A DNA stretch of 64,000 bases from Bacteroidales bacterium (GCA_015493525.1 WGCY01000047.1:1-64000); one strand, 5' to 3'; positions 36,752 through 45,857 are shown, numbered from the stretch's first letter. Notes: a model not told the origin generated them from the letters alone. Translations and numbers: made by a program.

Positions 36752-37930
36752 TTACCGGCGCATATCGTATGTCATTTCATAAATACGGGCCAGTATTTTC
36801 TTTTCTTTTTCATCGAAAACCCTGTTGCGGCGGGCAAAAACGGCTTCGGCCACGTTGAAAGCTCTTTGCAGGCTATAATGCGTCAGCCCCTGTCTTCCTC
36901 CCCACGAAAAAGAGGGAATGAAATTTCGCTGGTAACCATCGCCGAAGATATTGGCATTCACGCCCACTACCGTTCCCGTATTGAACATCGTATTGATACC
37001 GGTTTTGGAATGGTCGCCCATCACCAGGCCGCAAAACTGCTCACCGGTATTTTCAAAACGTTCCGAAACATACGACCATAGCTTCACAGATTGGTAGGTA
37101 TTTTTCAAATTGGAGATGTTGGTATCTGCACCGATGTTACACCACTCGCCGAGAACGGAATTGCCCAGGAAGCCATCGTGCCCTTTGTTGGAATATCCGA
37201 AAATAACGGAATTGGAAATCTCCCCTCCCACTTTGCAATGAGGCCCAATGGTCGTCCCACCGTAGATTTTTGCATCCATTTTCACCGTAGAATGTTCGCA
37301 CAGGGCAAACGGCCCGCGAATTTTGGCCCCTTCCATAACTTCGGCATGCTTACCAATGTATATAGGGCCGTTGGTGGTATTCAAAAAAGCGAATTCAACA
37401 TGGGCACCCTCTTCCAAAAAAATCAGGCCCGGGTCGCCCTGTACAAAGTTGGTGGAAGACAAAGGCACGGATTCCCTTCCATTGGTAAGTGCTGTAAAAT
37501 CTTCGCGAAGCAGGTCGTTGTTCATGGAAAAAATCTCCCATACGTGCCCCAACCGCCTAAAAGGGCCATCAAAAGGCACAGCTTCCAGCTCCTGGTTTTC
37601 CACATTCTCAATATTTTCTTCCGGAACGGCCATGGCTATCATCCGGTCATCCTGCACGAGTGCCTCTCCGATGCCCAAATGCCGGATGCGGTCTGCCAGT
37701 TTTTCATTTGGCAGTACCGAAGCATCGATGAGGATGTTTTCTTTTTCCGTTTTCAGCGGAAATTTTCCCGCAAGATAATCACGGGTCATTGTGCTGGTTT
37801 TTTGTTGCAGAAAAAGCTCCCACTTTTCACGTAAAGTAGTCATTCCCAAACGGATATCGGCCACGGGGCGGGTGTAGGTAAAAGGCAGTAACTGGTCTCT
37901 TACCGAACTATCGAAAAGGACATAATTCAT
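36752..37930 (-). CDS. GlmU-like putative sugar nucleotidyltransferase
   Basis: The 392-residue protein begins MNYVLFDSSVRDQLLPFTYT, followed by RPVADIRLGMTTLREKWE, which replaces the usual nucleotide loop with a family-specific form. The C-terminal half has hexapeptide-type strands (for example KHAEVMEGAKIRGPFALCEHS, KMDAKIYGGTTIGPHCKVGG) forming a left-handed beta helix. This is a GlmU-related family that I know mainly from Bacteroidota, probably linked to sugar nucleotide synthesis. Whether it keeps uridylyl- or acetyltransferase activity is unclear. It is a single gene between lon and L31. Confidence 0.82.
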   Translation of the reverse strand: MNYVLFDSSVRDQLLPFTYTRPVADIRLGMTTLREKWELFLQQKTSTMTRDYLAGKFPLKTEKENILIDASVLPNEKLADRIRHLGIGEALVQDDRMIAMAVPEENIENVENQELEAVPFDGPFRRLGHVWEIFSMNNDLLREDFTALTNGRESVPLSSTNFVQGDPGLIFLEEGAHVEFAFLNTTNGPIYIGKHAEVMEGAKIRGPFALCEHSTVKMDAKIYGGTTIGPHCKVGGEISNSVIFGYSNKGHDGFLGNSVLGEWCNIGADTNISNLKNTYQSVKLWSYVSERFENTGEQFCGLVMGDHSKTGINTMFNTGTVVGVNANIFGDGYQRNFIPSFSWGGRQGLTHYSLQRAFNVAEAVFARRNRVFDEKEKKILARIYEMTYDMRR

Positions 37931-38019
37931 AAGGTTCCGAGGTTTTGTGGGGGCTAAGATACGGTGAAAAAAAATGCCGGCAAAAGAAAAACGGTACTAT
38001 TCTTCGGCCATTTCAAACC

Positions 38020-38056
38020 AAAAAACCCCTGTCGGTTTCGACAAGGGTTCCTTTTT
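38020..38056 (-). terminator. Intrinsic terminator after L31 gene
   Basis: On the reverse strand AACCCTTGTCG-aaac-CGACAGGGGTT is followed by a T run; one G-U pair. Confidence 0.88.
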
Positions 38057-38071
38057 AAGCCTTTTGAGGAA

Positions 38072-38335
38072 TTATTTTTTCTTTTCCTGAAACTTCTGGT
38101 AACGGCTGCGGAATTTGTCCACACGGCCGGCAGTATCTACCAACTTCATCTTACCCGTGAAAAACGGATGCGATTTACTGGAAATCTCCAGCTTGACGAG
38201 AGGATATTCCTTGCCATCTTCCCATTTAATGGTGTCTTTTGTGTTTACAGTTGAGCGGGTTATAAAAGCATAATCGTTGGACATGTCTTTAAAAACAACC
38301 AGTCTGTAGTTTTTCGGATGAATATCTTTTTTCAT
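38072..38335 (-). CDS. rpmE2: 50S ribosomal protein L31 type B
   Basis: This 87-residue ribosomal protein starts [17 protein letters not shown] and contains [20 protein letters not shown], the signature of L31. It lacks the CxxC zinc-binding cysteines of the type A form, so it is the zinc-independent type B. In many bacteria the type B form replaces the zinc form under zinc limitation; in this phylum it is usually the standard copy. It is monocistronic, with a -7 box at 38369 and a strong terminator at 38020. Confidence 0.96.
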   Translation of the reverse strand: MKKDIHPKNYRLVVFKDMSNDYAFITRSTVNTKDTIKWEDGKEYPLVKLEISSKSHPFFTGKMKLVDTAGRVDKFRSRYQKFQEKKK

Positions 38336-38368
38336 TTTTCTATGTTTTTTCTATCAATTTTGGGGCTG

Positions 38369-38376
38369 CAAAAATA
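38369..38376 (-). promoter_or_regulatory. TAnnTTTG -7 promoter element for L31
   Basis: The reverse strand reads TATTTTTG, 33 bases before the ATG. Confidence 0.6.
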
Positions 38377-38482
38377 TCTTAATTCCCATTAATATCCTAA
38401 TTTTTCTCAGAGATTTTTTTCAGGTTTCCCAAAAGAGGCACCAAATCAAAAAACGCCCTGCAAAACACGGAAACACAGCATA

Positions 38483-39538
38483 TTAAAGCTCCAACAAAAA
38501 GGCCATGGTATCCACGCCATCAGCATAATCCCAAAGTTCGGGCGACTGGCTTTTGCCCACAGGCACCACATTTTTCAGAAAATCGGCTTCGGAGACGACA
38601 CATTGAATCCTGTCGTTGTTTACCATCAACAGGTTTCGCAAAGTACCCGAATCTGAATAATGTTCGTAGTGCAACACACTTACCGCAGAAGCAAAACGCT
38701 CGTCCTCCACCACAAGCAGGTTCCCCGTATCAAAGTGGGGACGGCCATTCACAAGAAAGATGGCTTTGTTGTATTCGTAATTATTAAAATATTTGTGGTT
38801 TTCGTTTACCTGTTTCCACGCTTCAAAACTTTTCAGCATAGGTTGAAAATCATAATCCTGCGGGACAAACAGCTTGGCCACATTGCGACATCCCAGCCCG
38901 TAATAAAGAAAGACATCGGCAGCAAGGGCTTTCAGGCTCTCCTCCGGTTCGTTTCCTGCCAAAACAGCCACGCCATTACGGTTTTTGCGGATGATGTGCG
39001 GATATTTCCCGAAATAATATTCAAAATAGCGGGAAGTATTGTTGCTGCCGGTGGCAATAATGGCATCAAAACCTTTCAGTTGCCCTTCGGTAAAGCGGAT
39101 ATATTTTTTAAAATCAGGCTCTATCGCCATCAGTACATCGGCCATGGCAGGCAACAACTTATTATCGTCCGAAGAGAGCCGTGCCAGCATACGATGGCCG
39201 CTCATAAGGACCGTTAAAAAGTCGTGAAAACCCACAGCCGGCACATTTCCCGCCATGACCACGCCCACCGTCTTCGGCTTTTCATTTGACAAAGAGGCCT
39301 TGTCATAAGCAGCTGTCCACCGGTATAATTTTTCTTCGTATAGGCTTTCTCCCAGGGCATTTAACGCATTGTAAACAAAATCTTTGACAAACCAGCCATT
39401 GTAACGGAAGGCTTCGCTGGCAGCCTTGCGCAACCGTTCCGTTGCTACCGGTTTCCTGCCCGCGCCAAATGTCTCCCTCAACAACTCCCCGAGACGGGCA
39501 AAAGCTTTTATTCGGTTTTCTAGTTCCATGCTGTTCAT
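38483..39538 (-). CDS. LuxC-type acyl-CoA reductase
   Basis: This 351-residue protein belongs to the LuxC branch of the aldehyde dehydrogenase superfamily, which reduces acyl-CoA to fatty aldehyde with NADPH. Visible family segments are VGVVMAGNVPAVGFHDFLTV, IIATGSNNTSRYFEYYFGKY, KNRNGVAVLAGNE and YGLGCRNVAKLFVP, the last holding the expected active-site cysteine. Bacteroidota genomes often carry one such gene without the rest of a lux operon; its role there is not settled. It is divergent from the Crp-family gene, with two promoters between them. ATG 39529 is an alternative start. Confidence 0.86.
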   Translation of the reverse strand: MNSMELENRIKAFARLGELLRETFGAGRKPVATERLRKAASEAFRYNGWFVKDFVYNALNALGESLYEEKLYRWTAAYDKASLSNEKPKTVGVVMAGNVPAVGFHDFLTVLMSGHRMLARLSSDDNKLLPAMADVLMAIEPDFKKYIRFTEGQLKGFDAIIATGSNNTSRYFEYYFGKYPHIIRKNRNGVAVLAGNEPEESLKALAADVFLYYGLGCRNVAKLFVPQDYDFQPMLKSFEAWKQVNENHKYFNNYEYNKAIFLVNGRPHFDTGNLLVVEDERFASAVSVLHYEHYSDSGTLRNLLMVNNDRIQCVVSEADFLKNVVPVGKSQSPELWDYADGVDTMAFLLEL

Positions 39539-39545
39539 TTTCCGG

Positions 39546-39553
39546 CAAAAATA
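39546..39553 (-). promoter_or_regulatory. TAnnTTTG -7 promoter element for the acyl-CoA reductase
   Basis: The reverse strand reads TATTTTTG, seven bases upstream of the first ATG at 39538. This implies a start at or just before the coding region and slightly favours ATG 39529. Confidence 0.5.
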
Positions 39554-39642
39554 ACAGGATTTTACTGATTAAGGCTTTTTGCCGGAGCAGTTTTCTCGGG
39601 TACCGGATTTTTGGCCCTGCAACCGTTCAGATGAAAATTATC

Positions 39643-39650
39643 TACCTTTG
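39643..39650 (+). promoter_or_regulatory. TAnnTTTG -7 promoter element for the Crp-family gene
   Basis: TACCTTTG lies 25 bases before ATG 39676 and supports that start. Confidence 0.6.
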
Positions 39651-39675
39651 GCACCACAAAAAGCAGAAAAGCATT

Positions 39676-40311
39676 ATGGAAGAGGCAAGACGTTTTCTAC
39701 GAAAAGTTTTTTCGGATACAGAATTAGTACGCGTTTTATTGGAAAAAAGCCGGCACAGGACCATCCCTGCACACCAGCGTATTATTGAGGAAGGGAAATT
39801 TGTCAGGAGTGTTCCCCTGGTGATAGAGGGGCGGATTAAAGTGATGCACCCCTACGATGTGGACAAGGAGATTATGCTGTGTTACATCGATCCGGGCGAG
39901 AGTTGTGCCCTTTCCATTGGCGCAGGGGTTACGGAACAAAAAAGTATCATTTATGCCGATACCGAAACGGAGACGAAATTTCTTTCAATGCCCATAGATG
40001 TCTTATCCGACTTGATTTTCAGCCATACCCAAATGACCACATTTATATTGAGCCATATTCACAAGCGGTTCATGGACCTGTTTTCCTATATTGATTCCAT
40101 TGTTTTTCAAAAAATGGATGAACGCCTTTTGCAACACCTGAAACGTAAAGCTGAATATCCCAAAAGTGATGTCTTACACGTTACCCATCAGCAACTGGCC
40201 AAAGAGCTTGGCACGGCACGTGAAGTGGTTTCCCGGCTATTGAAACATCTGGAACAAAGCGGAAAGATTGTTTCTCAACGCTCCAGTACCATTTTTCTGA
40301 AAGATTTGTAA
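39676..40311 (+). CDS. Crp/Fnr family transcriptional regulator
   Basis: The 211-residue protein has an N-terminal cyclic-nucleotide-binding fold (about 10-125), a dimerisation helix (about 115-145) and a C-terminal winged helix with VTHQQLAKELGTAREVVSRL as the HTH. It lacks the four-cysteine set of Fnr, so an oxygen-sensing cluster is unlikely; the effector is unknown. I chose ATG 39676 because the -7 box sits just upstream; a longer frame from 39442 overlaps the divergent reductase gene and starts with unconserved residues. The small DUF2892 gene follows with its own promoter and may be a target. Confidence 0.9.
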   Translation: MEEARRFLRKVFSDTELVRVLLEKSRHRTIPAHQRIIEEGKFVRSVPLVIEGRIKVMHPYDVDKEIMLCYIDPGESCALSIGAGVTEQKSIIYADTETETKFLSMPIDVLSDLIFSHTQMTTFILSHIHKRFMDLFSYIDSIVFQKMDERLLQHLKRKAEYPKSDVLHVTHQQLAKELGTAREVVSRLLKHLEQSGKIVSQRSSTIFLKDL

Positions 40312-40343
40312 CATTTATCACAAGAAAATTAAAATTTCCACTA

Positions 40344-40351
40344 TATTTTTG
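40344..40351 (+). promoter_or_regulatory. TAnnTTTG -7 promoter element (TATTTTTG)
   Basis: Exact match 23 bases upstream of the DUF2892 gene ATG. Confidence 0.6.
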
Positions 40352-40374
40352 TCTCAACCTAAAAACAAATAGCC

Positions 40375-40566
40375 ATGAAACAAAACATTGGAAGCACAGA
40401 CAAAGTTATTCGTGTAATTCTCGGCATTGTCATCGCCGCTTTAGGTTTTTATTTCAAAAGCTGGTGGGGTCTCGTTGCACTGGTTCCTTTTCTAACTGCC
40501 CTGGCCAGTTTTTGCCCATTGTATCCCATTTTTGGGCTCAGTTCAAAAAAGGAAAAGACAGAGTAA
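40375..40566 (+). CDS. Small DUF2892 inner-membrane protein
   Basis: This 63-residue protein opens with MKQNIGSTDKVIRVILGIVI and has two membrane segments, followed by ASFCPLYPIFGLSS. The NIGxxDRxIR start and the CPLY motif are typical of DUF2892, the membrane module that in E. coli YgaP is fused to a rhodanese domain and binds sulfur species. Here it stands alone downstream of the Crp-family regulator. The conserved cysteine in CPLY may handle persulfide, but that is inference from the family. Confidence 0.85.
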   Translation: MKQNIGSTDKVIRVILGIVIAALGFYFKSWWGLVALVPFLTALASFCPLYPIFGLSSKKEKTE

Positions 40567-40590
40567 TCCTGCCGGAACATTTTACCCCTT

Positions 40591-40625
40591 AAAAGTCGCT
40601 GCAAAAAATGACAGCAGCTTTTTTT
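40591..40625 (+). terminator. Probable intrinsic terminator after DUF2892 gene
   Basis: AAGTCGCTG and CAGCAGCTT pair across a ten-base loop (one mismatch, one G-U) and are followed by a T run. Confidence 0.65.
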
Positions 40626-40757
40626 AGACCCTGTTTCCACAAACCCATTGCAAAGTTTTTAACAAATTTTAATTTGACTTGAAATAGTTTGACTATTTTT
40701 GTTAAACTGAAACTTTTGTAAGTTTCTTCAAAATAAAATACATAAAATCCCAAAAGA

Positions 40758-41753
40758 GTGCATGAACCATTAAGAATAATTGACCTGTTTGCAGGAATTG
40801 GAGGAATCAGGCTTGGCTTTGAAAAAATAGGTGCAAAATGTGTTTTTTCATCAGAATGGGATAAATTCGCCCAGGATATGTATGAAGAAAATTTTGGAGA
40901 ACGGCCTTTTGGCGACATAAACAAGATTAGTCCGGAAGATATTCCCGATCACGATTTTCTTTTAGCGGGTTTCCCTTGTCAGCCCTTTAGTATTGCAGGA
41001 AAACAACTTGGTTTTGCAGACACGAGGGGAACCCTGTTTTTCAATATTGAGAAAATCCTGTACGAGAAAAGGCCATACGGCTTTTTGCTTGAAAACGTGA
41101 GCAGGTTAGTAACCCACGATAAAGGCAGAACTTTTAAAGTAATTATTGACCGGTTAGAAAAGCTTGGCTATACTGTCTATTATAAGATTCTTAACACCGT
41201 AGATTATGGGCTGCCCCAATTGAGGAAAAGGATTTATATCGTCGGATTTAAAGACAGAATCCATTTTCAATTCCCCAAACCCGATGGCCAATCGCTTACA
41301 CTGTCAGATATTTTAGAGCCTGAAAAAGACATTCCAAAAAACTATTATGTAAGTAAAGAAATAAGGGAAAAAAGGCTTTCAAAAGTAAAACCTAATGCTC
41401 CTTATCCTTCCATATGGCACGAAAACATTGGAGGAAACATTTCTGCATTACCACATTCTTGTGCATTACGTGCAGGCGGCAGCTATAATTATTTGTTGGT
41501 CAATGGGGAAAGACGGCTCACGGGGAGGGAAATGTTGCGTCTTCAGGGTTTCCCCGATACCTTTAAAATAAATGTTGCTTATACACAGATTAGAAAATTA
41601 GCCGGAAATAGTGTTTCGGTTAAGGTTATTGAACTCATAGCACAAGAGATTAAAAAGGCAATTGAGAACAACAAACCGGAACATAGATATAAACAGTTAG
41701 AATTAGAAATATTGCCCAATGGAACTTTCAGAAGCCAAAGCAGCATTAGATAA
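40758..41753 (+). CDS. Type II DNA (cytosine-5) methyltransferase
   Basis: The 331-residue enzyme has the C5-methyltransferase motifs in order: I (DLFAGIGGIRLGFE), IV with the catalytic cysteine (GFPCQPFSIAG), VI (ENVSRL), VIII (QLRKRIYIVG) and IX-X (GREMLRLQGF, RKLAGNSVSV). It would methylate the inner cytosine of its target and protect host DNA from the partner nuclease. The start is GTG at 40758, giving a normal N terminus directly before motif I. Its 3' end overlaps the endonuclease gene by 35 bases. The two genes are visibly more A/T-rich than their neighbours, a sign of transfer. Specificity is inferred from the partner as RGCGCY. Confidence 0.95.
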   Translation: MHEPLRIIDLFAGIGGIRLGFEKIGAKCVFSSEWDKFAQDMYEENFGERPFGDINKISPEDIPDHDFLLAGFPCQPFSIAGKQLGFADTRGTLFFNIEKILYEKRPYGFLLENVSRLVTHDKGRTFKVIIDRLEKLGYTVYYKILNTVDYGLPQLRKRIYIVGFKDRIHFQFPKPDGQSLTLSDILEPEKDIPKNYYVSKEIREKRLSKVKPNAPYPSIWHENIGGNISALPHSCALRAGGSYNYLLVNGERRLTGREMLRLQGFPDTFKINVAYTQIRKLAGNSVSVKVIELIAQEIKKAIENNKPEHRYKQLELEILPNGTFRSQSSIR

Positions 41754-42777
41754 AATAATAAAAAAAGCCCGGGTGCATTTGTACAAGCCCATCCAAATAG
41801 CAGAAATTTTATACAGGGATCGTGTTGTTAAAGATATAGACCTCAGCGATTTGGAATCATATAGAAATAAATCAAAAAAATGGCGTGATTTGATTTGCAT
41901 ACCATTTCTGGGGAGAACAAGTACTTCATCAGCCAAATATCAAGATGATTTATTCAATGACAATGCCGTACCGCCTGAGGCAATTGTTTTGCTTGGTAAA
42001 GAAAACAGGAATAAAAATGGTATCGTAGAAGCATATATCTTTGATCGGTTTAAAGAACGCTATGGACAAATGTCTACAGCCTTAAATTATTCTAGAAATT
42101 CCAATAAAGAGACTTTTAACTTACAAAAGTTTATTAACCTTTTTTGGAGTGAACCCGGTTTGAGAAGAAGTCTCGACAAAATTTATGAGATTATCGTTTA
42201 CTCACTTTTTAGTGTTTTGGTTGATGAACTTGATCTAAGCATTGAGGTAAATTTGAATCCTGACAGAATAGATATTCTAAAGGAGTTTGAAACATTTGCA
42301 GAGAAAGTTATCTGTATTAATACAGAAAAAACGAGTTATAAATCAAAGGCAAATATTAATAGGGTTGGGGTAACAAATGCTGCCGACAGAGGACTTGACA
42401 TGTGGGCGAATTTTGGCCCTGCCATTCAGATAAAGCATTTGTCATTAAGTGAAAACCTTGCAGAAGACATCGTTTCATCCATTACCTCTGACAGAATAGT
42501 CATTGTATGTAAAGATTCAGAAGAAACTGTTATCAAATCTTTGCTCAACCAACTTGGTTGGAGGGCAAGAATTCAAAGCATAATTGTTGAATCTGAACTA
42601 ATAGAATGGTATGAACTGGCTTTAAAAGGTGAATTTTCCAATACAATAGGAAATAAATTACTAAAGCATATAAGTGATGAAATTTTATTAGAATTCCCAT
42701 CAGCAGACATTTCAGAATTCATGAAATTTTATAAAGAAAGGGAATACGACCAATTAAATGATGACTATTGGAAATAA
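41719..42777 (+). CDS. HaeII-like type II restriction endonuclease
   Basis: The 352-residue protein resembles, from memory, the HaeII endonuclease family along its whole length: the opening LSEAKxALDxIIKKxRVHLY, then KPIQIAEILY, GRTSTSSAKYQDDLF, NRVGVTNAADRGLDMWANFG and SDRIVIVCKDSEE. The segment RGLDMWANFGPAIQIKHLSL likely holds catalytic acids and lysine of a PD-(D/E)XK-like core; I cannot confirm the exact residues. HaeII cuts RGCGCY, so the same or a related target is expected. The overlap with the methyltransferase gene fits a type II system. Both genes are A/T-rich and look imported. Confidence 0.88.
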   Translation: MELSEAKAALDKIIKKARVHLYKPIQIAEILYRDRVVKDIDLSDLESYRNKSKKWRDLICIPFLGRTSTSSAKYQDDLFNDNAVPPEAIVLLGKENRNKNGIVEAYIFDRFKERYGQMSTALNYSRNSNKETFNLQKFINLFWSEPGLRRSLDKIYEIIVYSLFSVLVDELDLSIEVNLNPDRIDILKEFETFAEKVICINTEKTSYKSKANINRVGVTNAADRGLDMWANFGPAIQIKHLSLSENLAEDIVSSITSDRIVIVCKDSEETVIKSLLNQLGWRARIQSIIVESELIEWYELALKGEFSNTIGNKLLKHISDEILLEFPSADISEFMKFYKEREYDQLNDDYWK

Positions 42778-42912
42778 AATCAAGAAAAGTCGCTGTTATT
42801 TTTCGCAGCATTCGTTTCTGAACCTTCCTGAAACCCCATCTATTACAAGGTTTTCAACAATAAATATTTAACAACTATTTTGCCCAACGGTTGTTTTCAT
42901 GGGGCATTCTTC

Positions 42913-42920
42913 TATTTTTG
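42913..42920 (+). promoter_or_regulatory. Promoter of parE: TTG-N19-TATTTTTG
   Basis: The -7 box TATTTTTG and a TTG at 42891-42893 are spaced 19 bases apart, matching both known elements. It supports ATG 42937 as the start. Confidence 0.7.
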
Positions 42921-42936
42921 CATCAAATTCGGAAAA

Positions 42937-44793
42937 ATGTCTGCGGAATATAATGATGACAGCATAAGATCGCTTGACTGGAAAGAACATATCCAGCTAC
43001 GGCCCGGTATGTACATTGGAAAGCTGGGAGATGGCAGTTCGCCGGACGATGGGATTTATGTCCTGCTGAAAGAGATAATGGACAACGCCATAGATGAGTA
43101 CATCATGGGGCATGGAAAAGTCATTGAAGTTACGATAAATGAAAAGCTGGTAACGGTCAGGGATTATGGCCGCGGCATGCCATTGGGAAAAGTAAAAGCT
43201 TGTGTAAGCCAGATAAATACAGGTGCAAAATACGATTCCAAAGTCTTTAAAAAGACCGTCGGCCTCAATGGTGTGGGATGCAAGGCCGTAAACGCATTGT
43301 CCACCATTTTCAAAACACAATCCATTCGCGAAGGAAAGACCAAAATTGTGGAATACCACCGTGGCGAGCTCATAAAAGATGAGGATGTGAAGGATTGCGA
43401 CTTAAAACAGGGAACCATCATCAGCTTTGTTCCGGATGAGGAAATCTTCGGGAACATCCACTATATTTTTGAATATGTGGAGGAAATGTTATGGAACTAT
43501 GTGTTTCTGAACAACGGGCTGACCATTGTCTTCAACGGACAGCGGCTACAGGCCAAAAACGGGCTGCTCGATTTGCTGGAGCACAACCTCAATGGCAACG
43601 GCCCTTTGCGTTATCCCATTATCCATATCAGCGAAGGTGATTTTGAATGTGCTTTTTCCCACAGCTCGCGTTCCTACAGCGAAGAGTATTACTCCTTTGT
43701 GAACGGACAGCATACCACACAGGGCGGGACACACCAAAGTGCTTTCAGGGAGGCCATTGTAAAAGCCATACGTGAATTTTACAAAAAAGATTTTGAAACC
43801 AGCGATATCCGTACTTCACTTTTTGCGGCCATAAGCATCAAGGTCCAGGAGCCTGTTTTTGAATCACAAACCAAGACAAAGTTGGGTTCACAACACATGG
43901 AACCGGGCGGACAAACCGTCAGAAATTATATTGGCGATATTATTAAACGCAATTTAGACAACTACCTGCACATTCATTCTGAAACTGCCGAAGAGCTTTA
44001 CCGAAAGATCCTGCAGTCGGAAAAAGAGCGTAAGGATATGGCCGGCATTAAAAAACTGGCACGCGAAAGTGTAAAAAAAGCCAGCCTGCACAACAAAAAG
44101 TTGCGCGACTGCCGTATCCATCTCAATACCAACCACGAAAAAAGACTGGAGACCACCTTGTTTATCACCGAGGGCGACTCCGCCAGCGGCTCCATTACCA
44201 AATCGCGCAATGTGCAGACCCAGGCTGTTTTCAGCCTCAAAGGAAAACCGCTGAACAGCTACGGGCTGAGCAAAAAAATTGTTTACCAGAATGAAGAATT
44301 CAACCTGTTGCAAGCCGCTTTAAACATTGACGAAAGCCTGGAGAACCTGCGTTATAACAACATTGTGGTCGCCACCGATGCCGATGTGGACGGGATGCAC
44401 ATCCGGCTGCTGTTACTTACTTTCTTCCTGCAATTCTATCCCGACCTGGTCAAAACAGGCCATCTGCACATCCTTCAAACACCGCTTTTTCGTGTGCGGA
44501 ACAAAAAAGAAACCATTTATTGCTATTCGGATGAAGAACGCCTAAAAGCCATTGCCAAGCTAAAGCCAAACCCCGAAATCACCCGGTTTAAAGGATTGGG
44601 AGAGATTTCGCCCGGCGAGTTTAAATACTTCATTGGCAAAAGTATGCGCCTCGACCCTGTTATCCTGAAACGGGAATCTTCGGTAGCAGAAACGCTGGCT
44701 TTTTACATGGGAAAAAATACGCCTAAGCGGCAGCAGTTTATTATGGACAACCTGCGTTTTGAAGAAGACGTAGTCGAAGAAAAAGTAGCTTAA
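42937..44793 (+). CDS. parE: DNA topoisomerase IV subunit B
   Basis: ParE supplies the ATPase half of the type IIA topoisomerase that separates daughter chromosomes. The 618-residue protein has the GHKL ATPase motifs ([37 protein letters not shown]), the TOPRIM motif ([22 protein letters not shown]) and the C-terminal [13 protein letters not shown]. The opening [20 protein letters not shown] separates ParE of this phylum from GyrB. I chose ATG 42937 because of the promoter just upstream; a longer frame from 42880 adds 19 unconserved residues through that promoter. parC is not downstream, where the next gene is convergent. Confidence 0.93.
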   Translation: MSAEYNDDSIRSLDWKEHIQLRPGMYIGKLGDGSSPDDGIYVLLKEIMDNAIDEYIMGHGKVIEVTINEKLVTVRDYGRGMPLGKVKACVSQINTGAKYDSKVFKKTVGLNGVGCKAVNALSTIFKTQSIREGKTKIVEYHRGELIKDEDVKDCDLKQGTIISFVPDEEIFGNIHYIFEYVEEMLWNYVFLNNGLTIVFNGQRLQAKNGLLDLLEHNLNGNGPLRYPIIHISEGDFECAFSHSSRSYSEEYYSFVNGQHTTQGGTHQSAFREAIVKAIREFYKKDFETSDIRTSLFAAISIKVQEPVFESQTKTKLGSQHMEPGGQTVRNYIGDIIKRNLDNYLHIHSETAEELYRKILQSEKERKDMAGIKKLARESVKKASLHNKKLRDCRIHLNTNHEKRLETTLFITEGDSASGSITKSRNVQTQAVFSLKGKPLNSYGLSKKIVYQNEEFNLLQAALNIDESLENLRYNNIVVATDADVDGMHIRLLLLTFFLQFYPDLVKTGHLHILQTPLFRVRNKKETIYCYSDEERLKAIAKLKPNPEITRFKGLGEISPGEFKYFIGKSMRLDPVILKRESSVAETLAFYMGKNTPKRQQFIMDNLRFEEDVVEEKVA

Positions 44794-44801
44794 GAAAGTT
44801 T

Positions 44802-45425
44802 CTACAGCCCAACCCCAAAGCCTACCCTGATAAGCGGGTTGCTATACGGAGTATATTGATCTTCCAGAAAATTGTACAGCACAGAGACTGAGAGAAAAGC
44901 CGACCCGCCAACATGTTGTATAAACCCCAAACCGGCAAAGAGACTGTGGACGGCCCTGTTGGCATTGGCATCCGTAGAATAATAATCAGGAACACTCAAA
45001 ATTTCATACTCCGTTTGGGCATAGAGTGATTTCCAGAAAATGTAGCGTAAAAAGAGGCTTCCGCCAAAAATATTGTAATTGTATTTCACATTGTTATAAT
45101 CCTTGTACCATTGGTGCATGTAGGTAAGACGTGAACCAACCTGAAGTTTTGGCGTTATGCTGTATCCGATTATGGGTGTAACCTGGATGTAAGAACTGTA
45201 AGTGGAATAACCGCCACCAATACCCCCGCCAAAAAACAGGCCGCTCCCATTCTTTCTGCTTTTATTCTTCTTCTTTGCAGGCGTAACTTTTTCGACCTGC
45301 CCGACATGTTGCTGTTCTTTGACAGAATCATTCTTGGTAAGGTTCTGATACTGTGCCTGCAAAGGAGAGGCAAAAACAAAAAGGCCAACAGCCAACAAAA
45401 ATAAGATGGTTCCCAGTTTCTTCAT
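44802..45425 (-). CDS. Putative outer-membrane beta-barrel protein
   Basis: The 207-residue protein has a signal peptide (MKKLGTILFLLAVGLFVF to about residue 25), a basic linker (KKKNKSRKNGSG), then alternating hydrophobic strands with aromatic girdle residues (for example GGGYSTYSSYIQVTPIIGYS, LFLRYIFWKSLYAQTEYEIL) and a final strand ending RVGFGVGL. This is the pattern of a small eight- to ten-strand barrel. ATG 45425 starts the signal peptide and is preferred over 45443. I recognise no specific function. It is convergent with parE, with only eight bases between them. Confidence 0.75.
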   Translation of the reverse strand: MKKLGTILFLLAVGLFVFASPLQAQYQNLTKNDSVKEQQHVGQVEKVTPAKKKNKSRKNGSGLFFGGGIGGGYSTYSSYIQVTPIIGYSITPKLQVGSRLTYMHQWYKDYNNVKYNYNIFGGSLFLRYIFWKSLYAQTEYEILSVPDYYSTDANANRAVHSLFAGLGFIQHVGGSAFLSVSVLYNFLEDQYTPYSNPLIRVGFGVGL

Positions 45426-45563
45426 AAAAATGATTTTGTGCAATGATACAATATTTTTTATTATCGGACGTCTTATCCATTGCCGGTATCAGGACAGACG
45501 CATTATTATTGATAACAGGAAAAAATAATTTAAATCAACTAATTGTAATTCAGTGTAGTAGCT

Positions 45564-45586
45564 CTTTCAGGTTTGTAACCTGAAAG
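45564..45586. repeat. Palindrome CTTTCAGGTT-TGT-AACCTGAAAG
   Basis: Perfect ten-base arms with a TGT centre. The arm sequence CTTTCAGGT also appears in the 34-bp palindrome at 26274-26307. Confidence 0.88.
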
Positions 45587-45651
45587 TTTTAACAGCTTGG
45601 GATTTGAAATCTAATGGTGGAATGTATTCCGGTAATTTATAATCTTTCATC

Positions 45652-45664
45652 GGATTAGAAATCC
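45652..45664. repeat. Short palindrome GGATT-AGA-AATCC
   Basis: Perfect five-base arms. It lies 13 bases before a longer interrupted inverted repeat that uses the same GGATT/AATCC core. Confidence 0.55.
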
Positions 45665-45677
45665 TCTTTCTCTTTGA

Positions 45678-45724
45678 CATTCGGATTGCTCCGAAGGAGT
45701 GCCATAGCACAAATCCGAATGAGC
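45678..45724. repeat. Interrupted inverted repeat sharing the arm of 1609-1637
   Basis: CATTCGGATT (45678-45687) pairs with AATCCGAATG (45712-45721) across about 24 bases. The right arm extended, AATCCGAATGAGC, is identical to the right arm of the palindrome at 1609-1637. Confidence 0.75.
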
Positions 45725-45836
45725 TTGTTAAACAAAAAGTGAAAGCAATTCATATTATTGTTAGAATTAATAAATTTATGATGCATTTGCCCTGAACCGC
45801 CGGTTAAATTAAACCTCAGGCAGAAAAAAGATTCAT

Positions 45837-45844
45837 TATCTTTG
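45837..45844 (+). promoter_or_regulatory. TAnnTTTG -7 promoter element (TATCTTTG)
   Basis: Exact match 13 bases before the ATG at 45858; the leader would be only a few bases long. Confidence 0.65.
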
Positions 45845-45857
45845 CAACAACTTATAA

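Larger units (their letters stand above)
45426..45857. other. Gene-free intergenic region holding several palindromes
   Basis: The 432-base gap contains no convincing gene. It holds the palindromes at 45564-45586, 45652-45664 and 45678-45724, a weak element GATT-TGA-AATC (45601-45611) and the promoter at 45837-45844 for the next gene. Confidence 0.7.
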
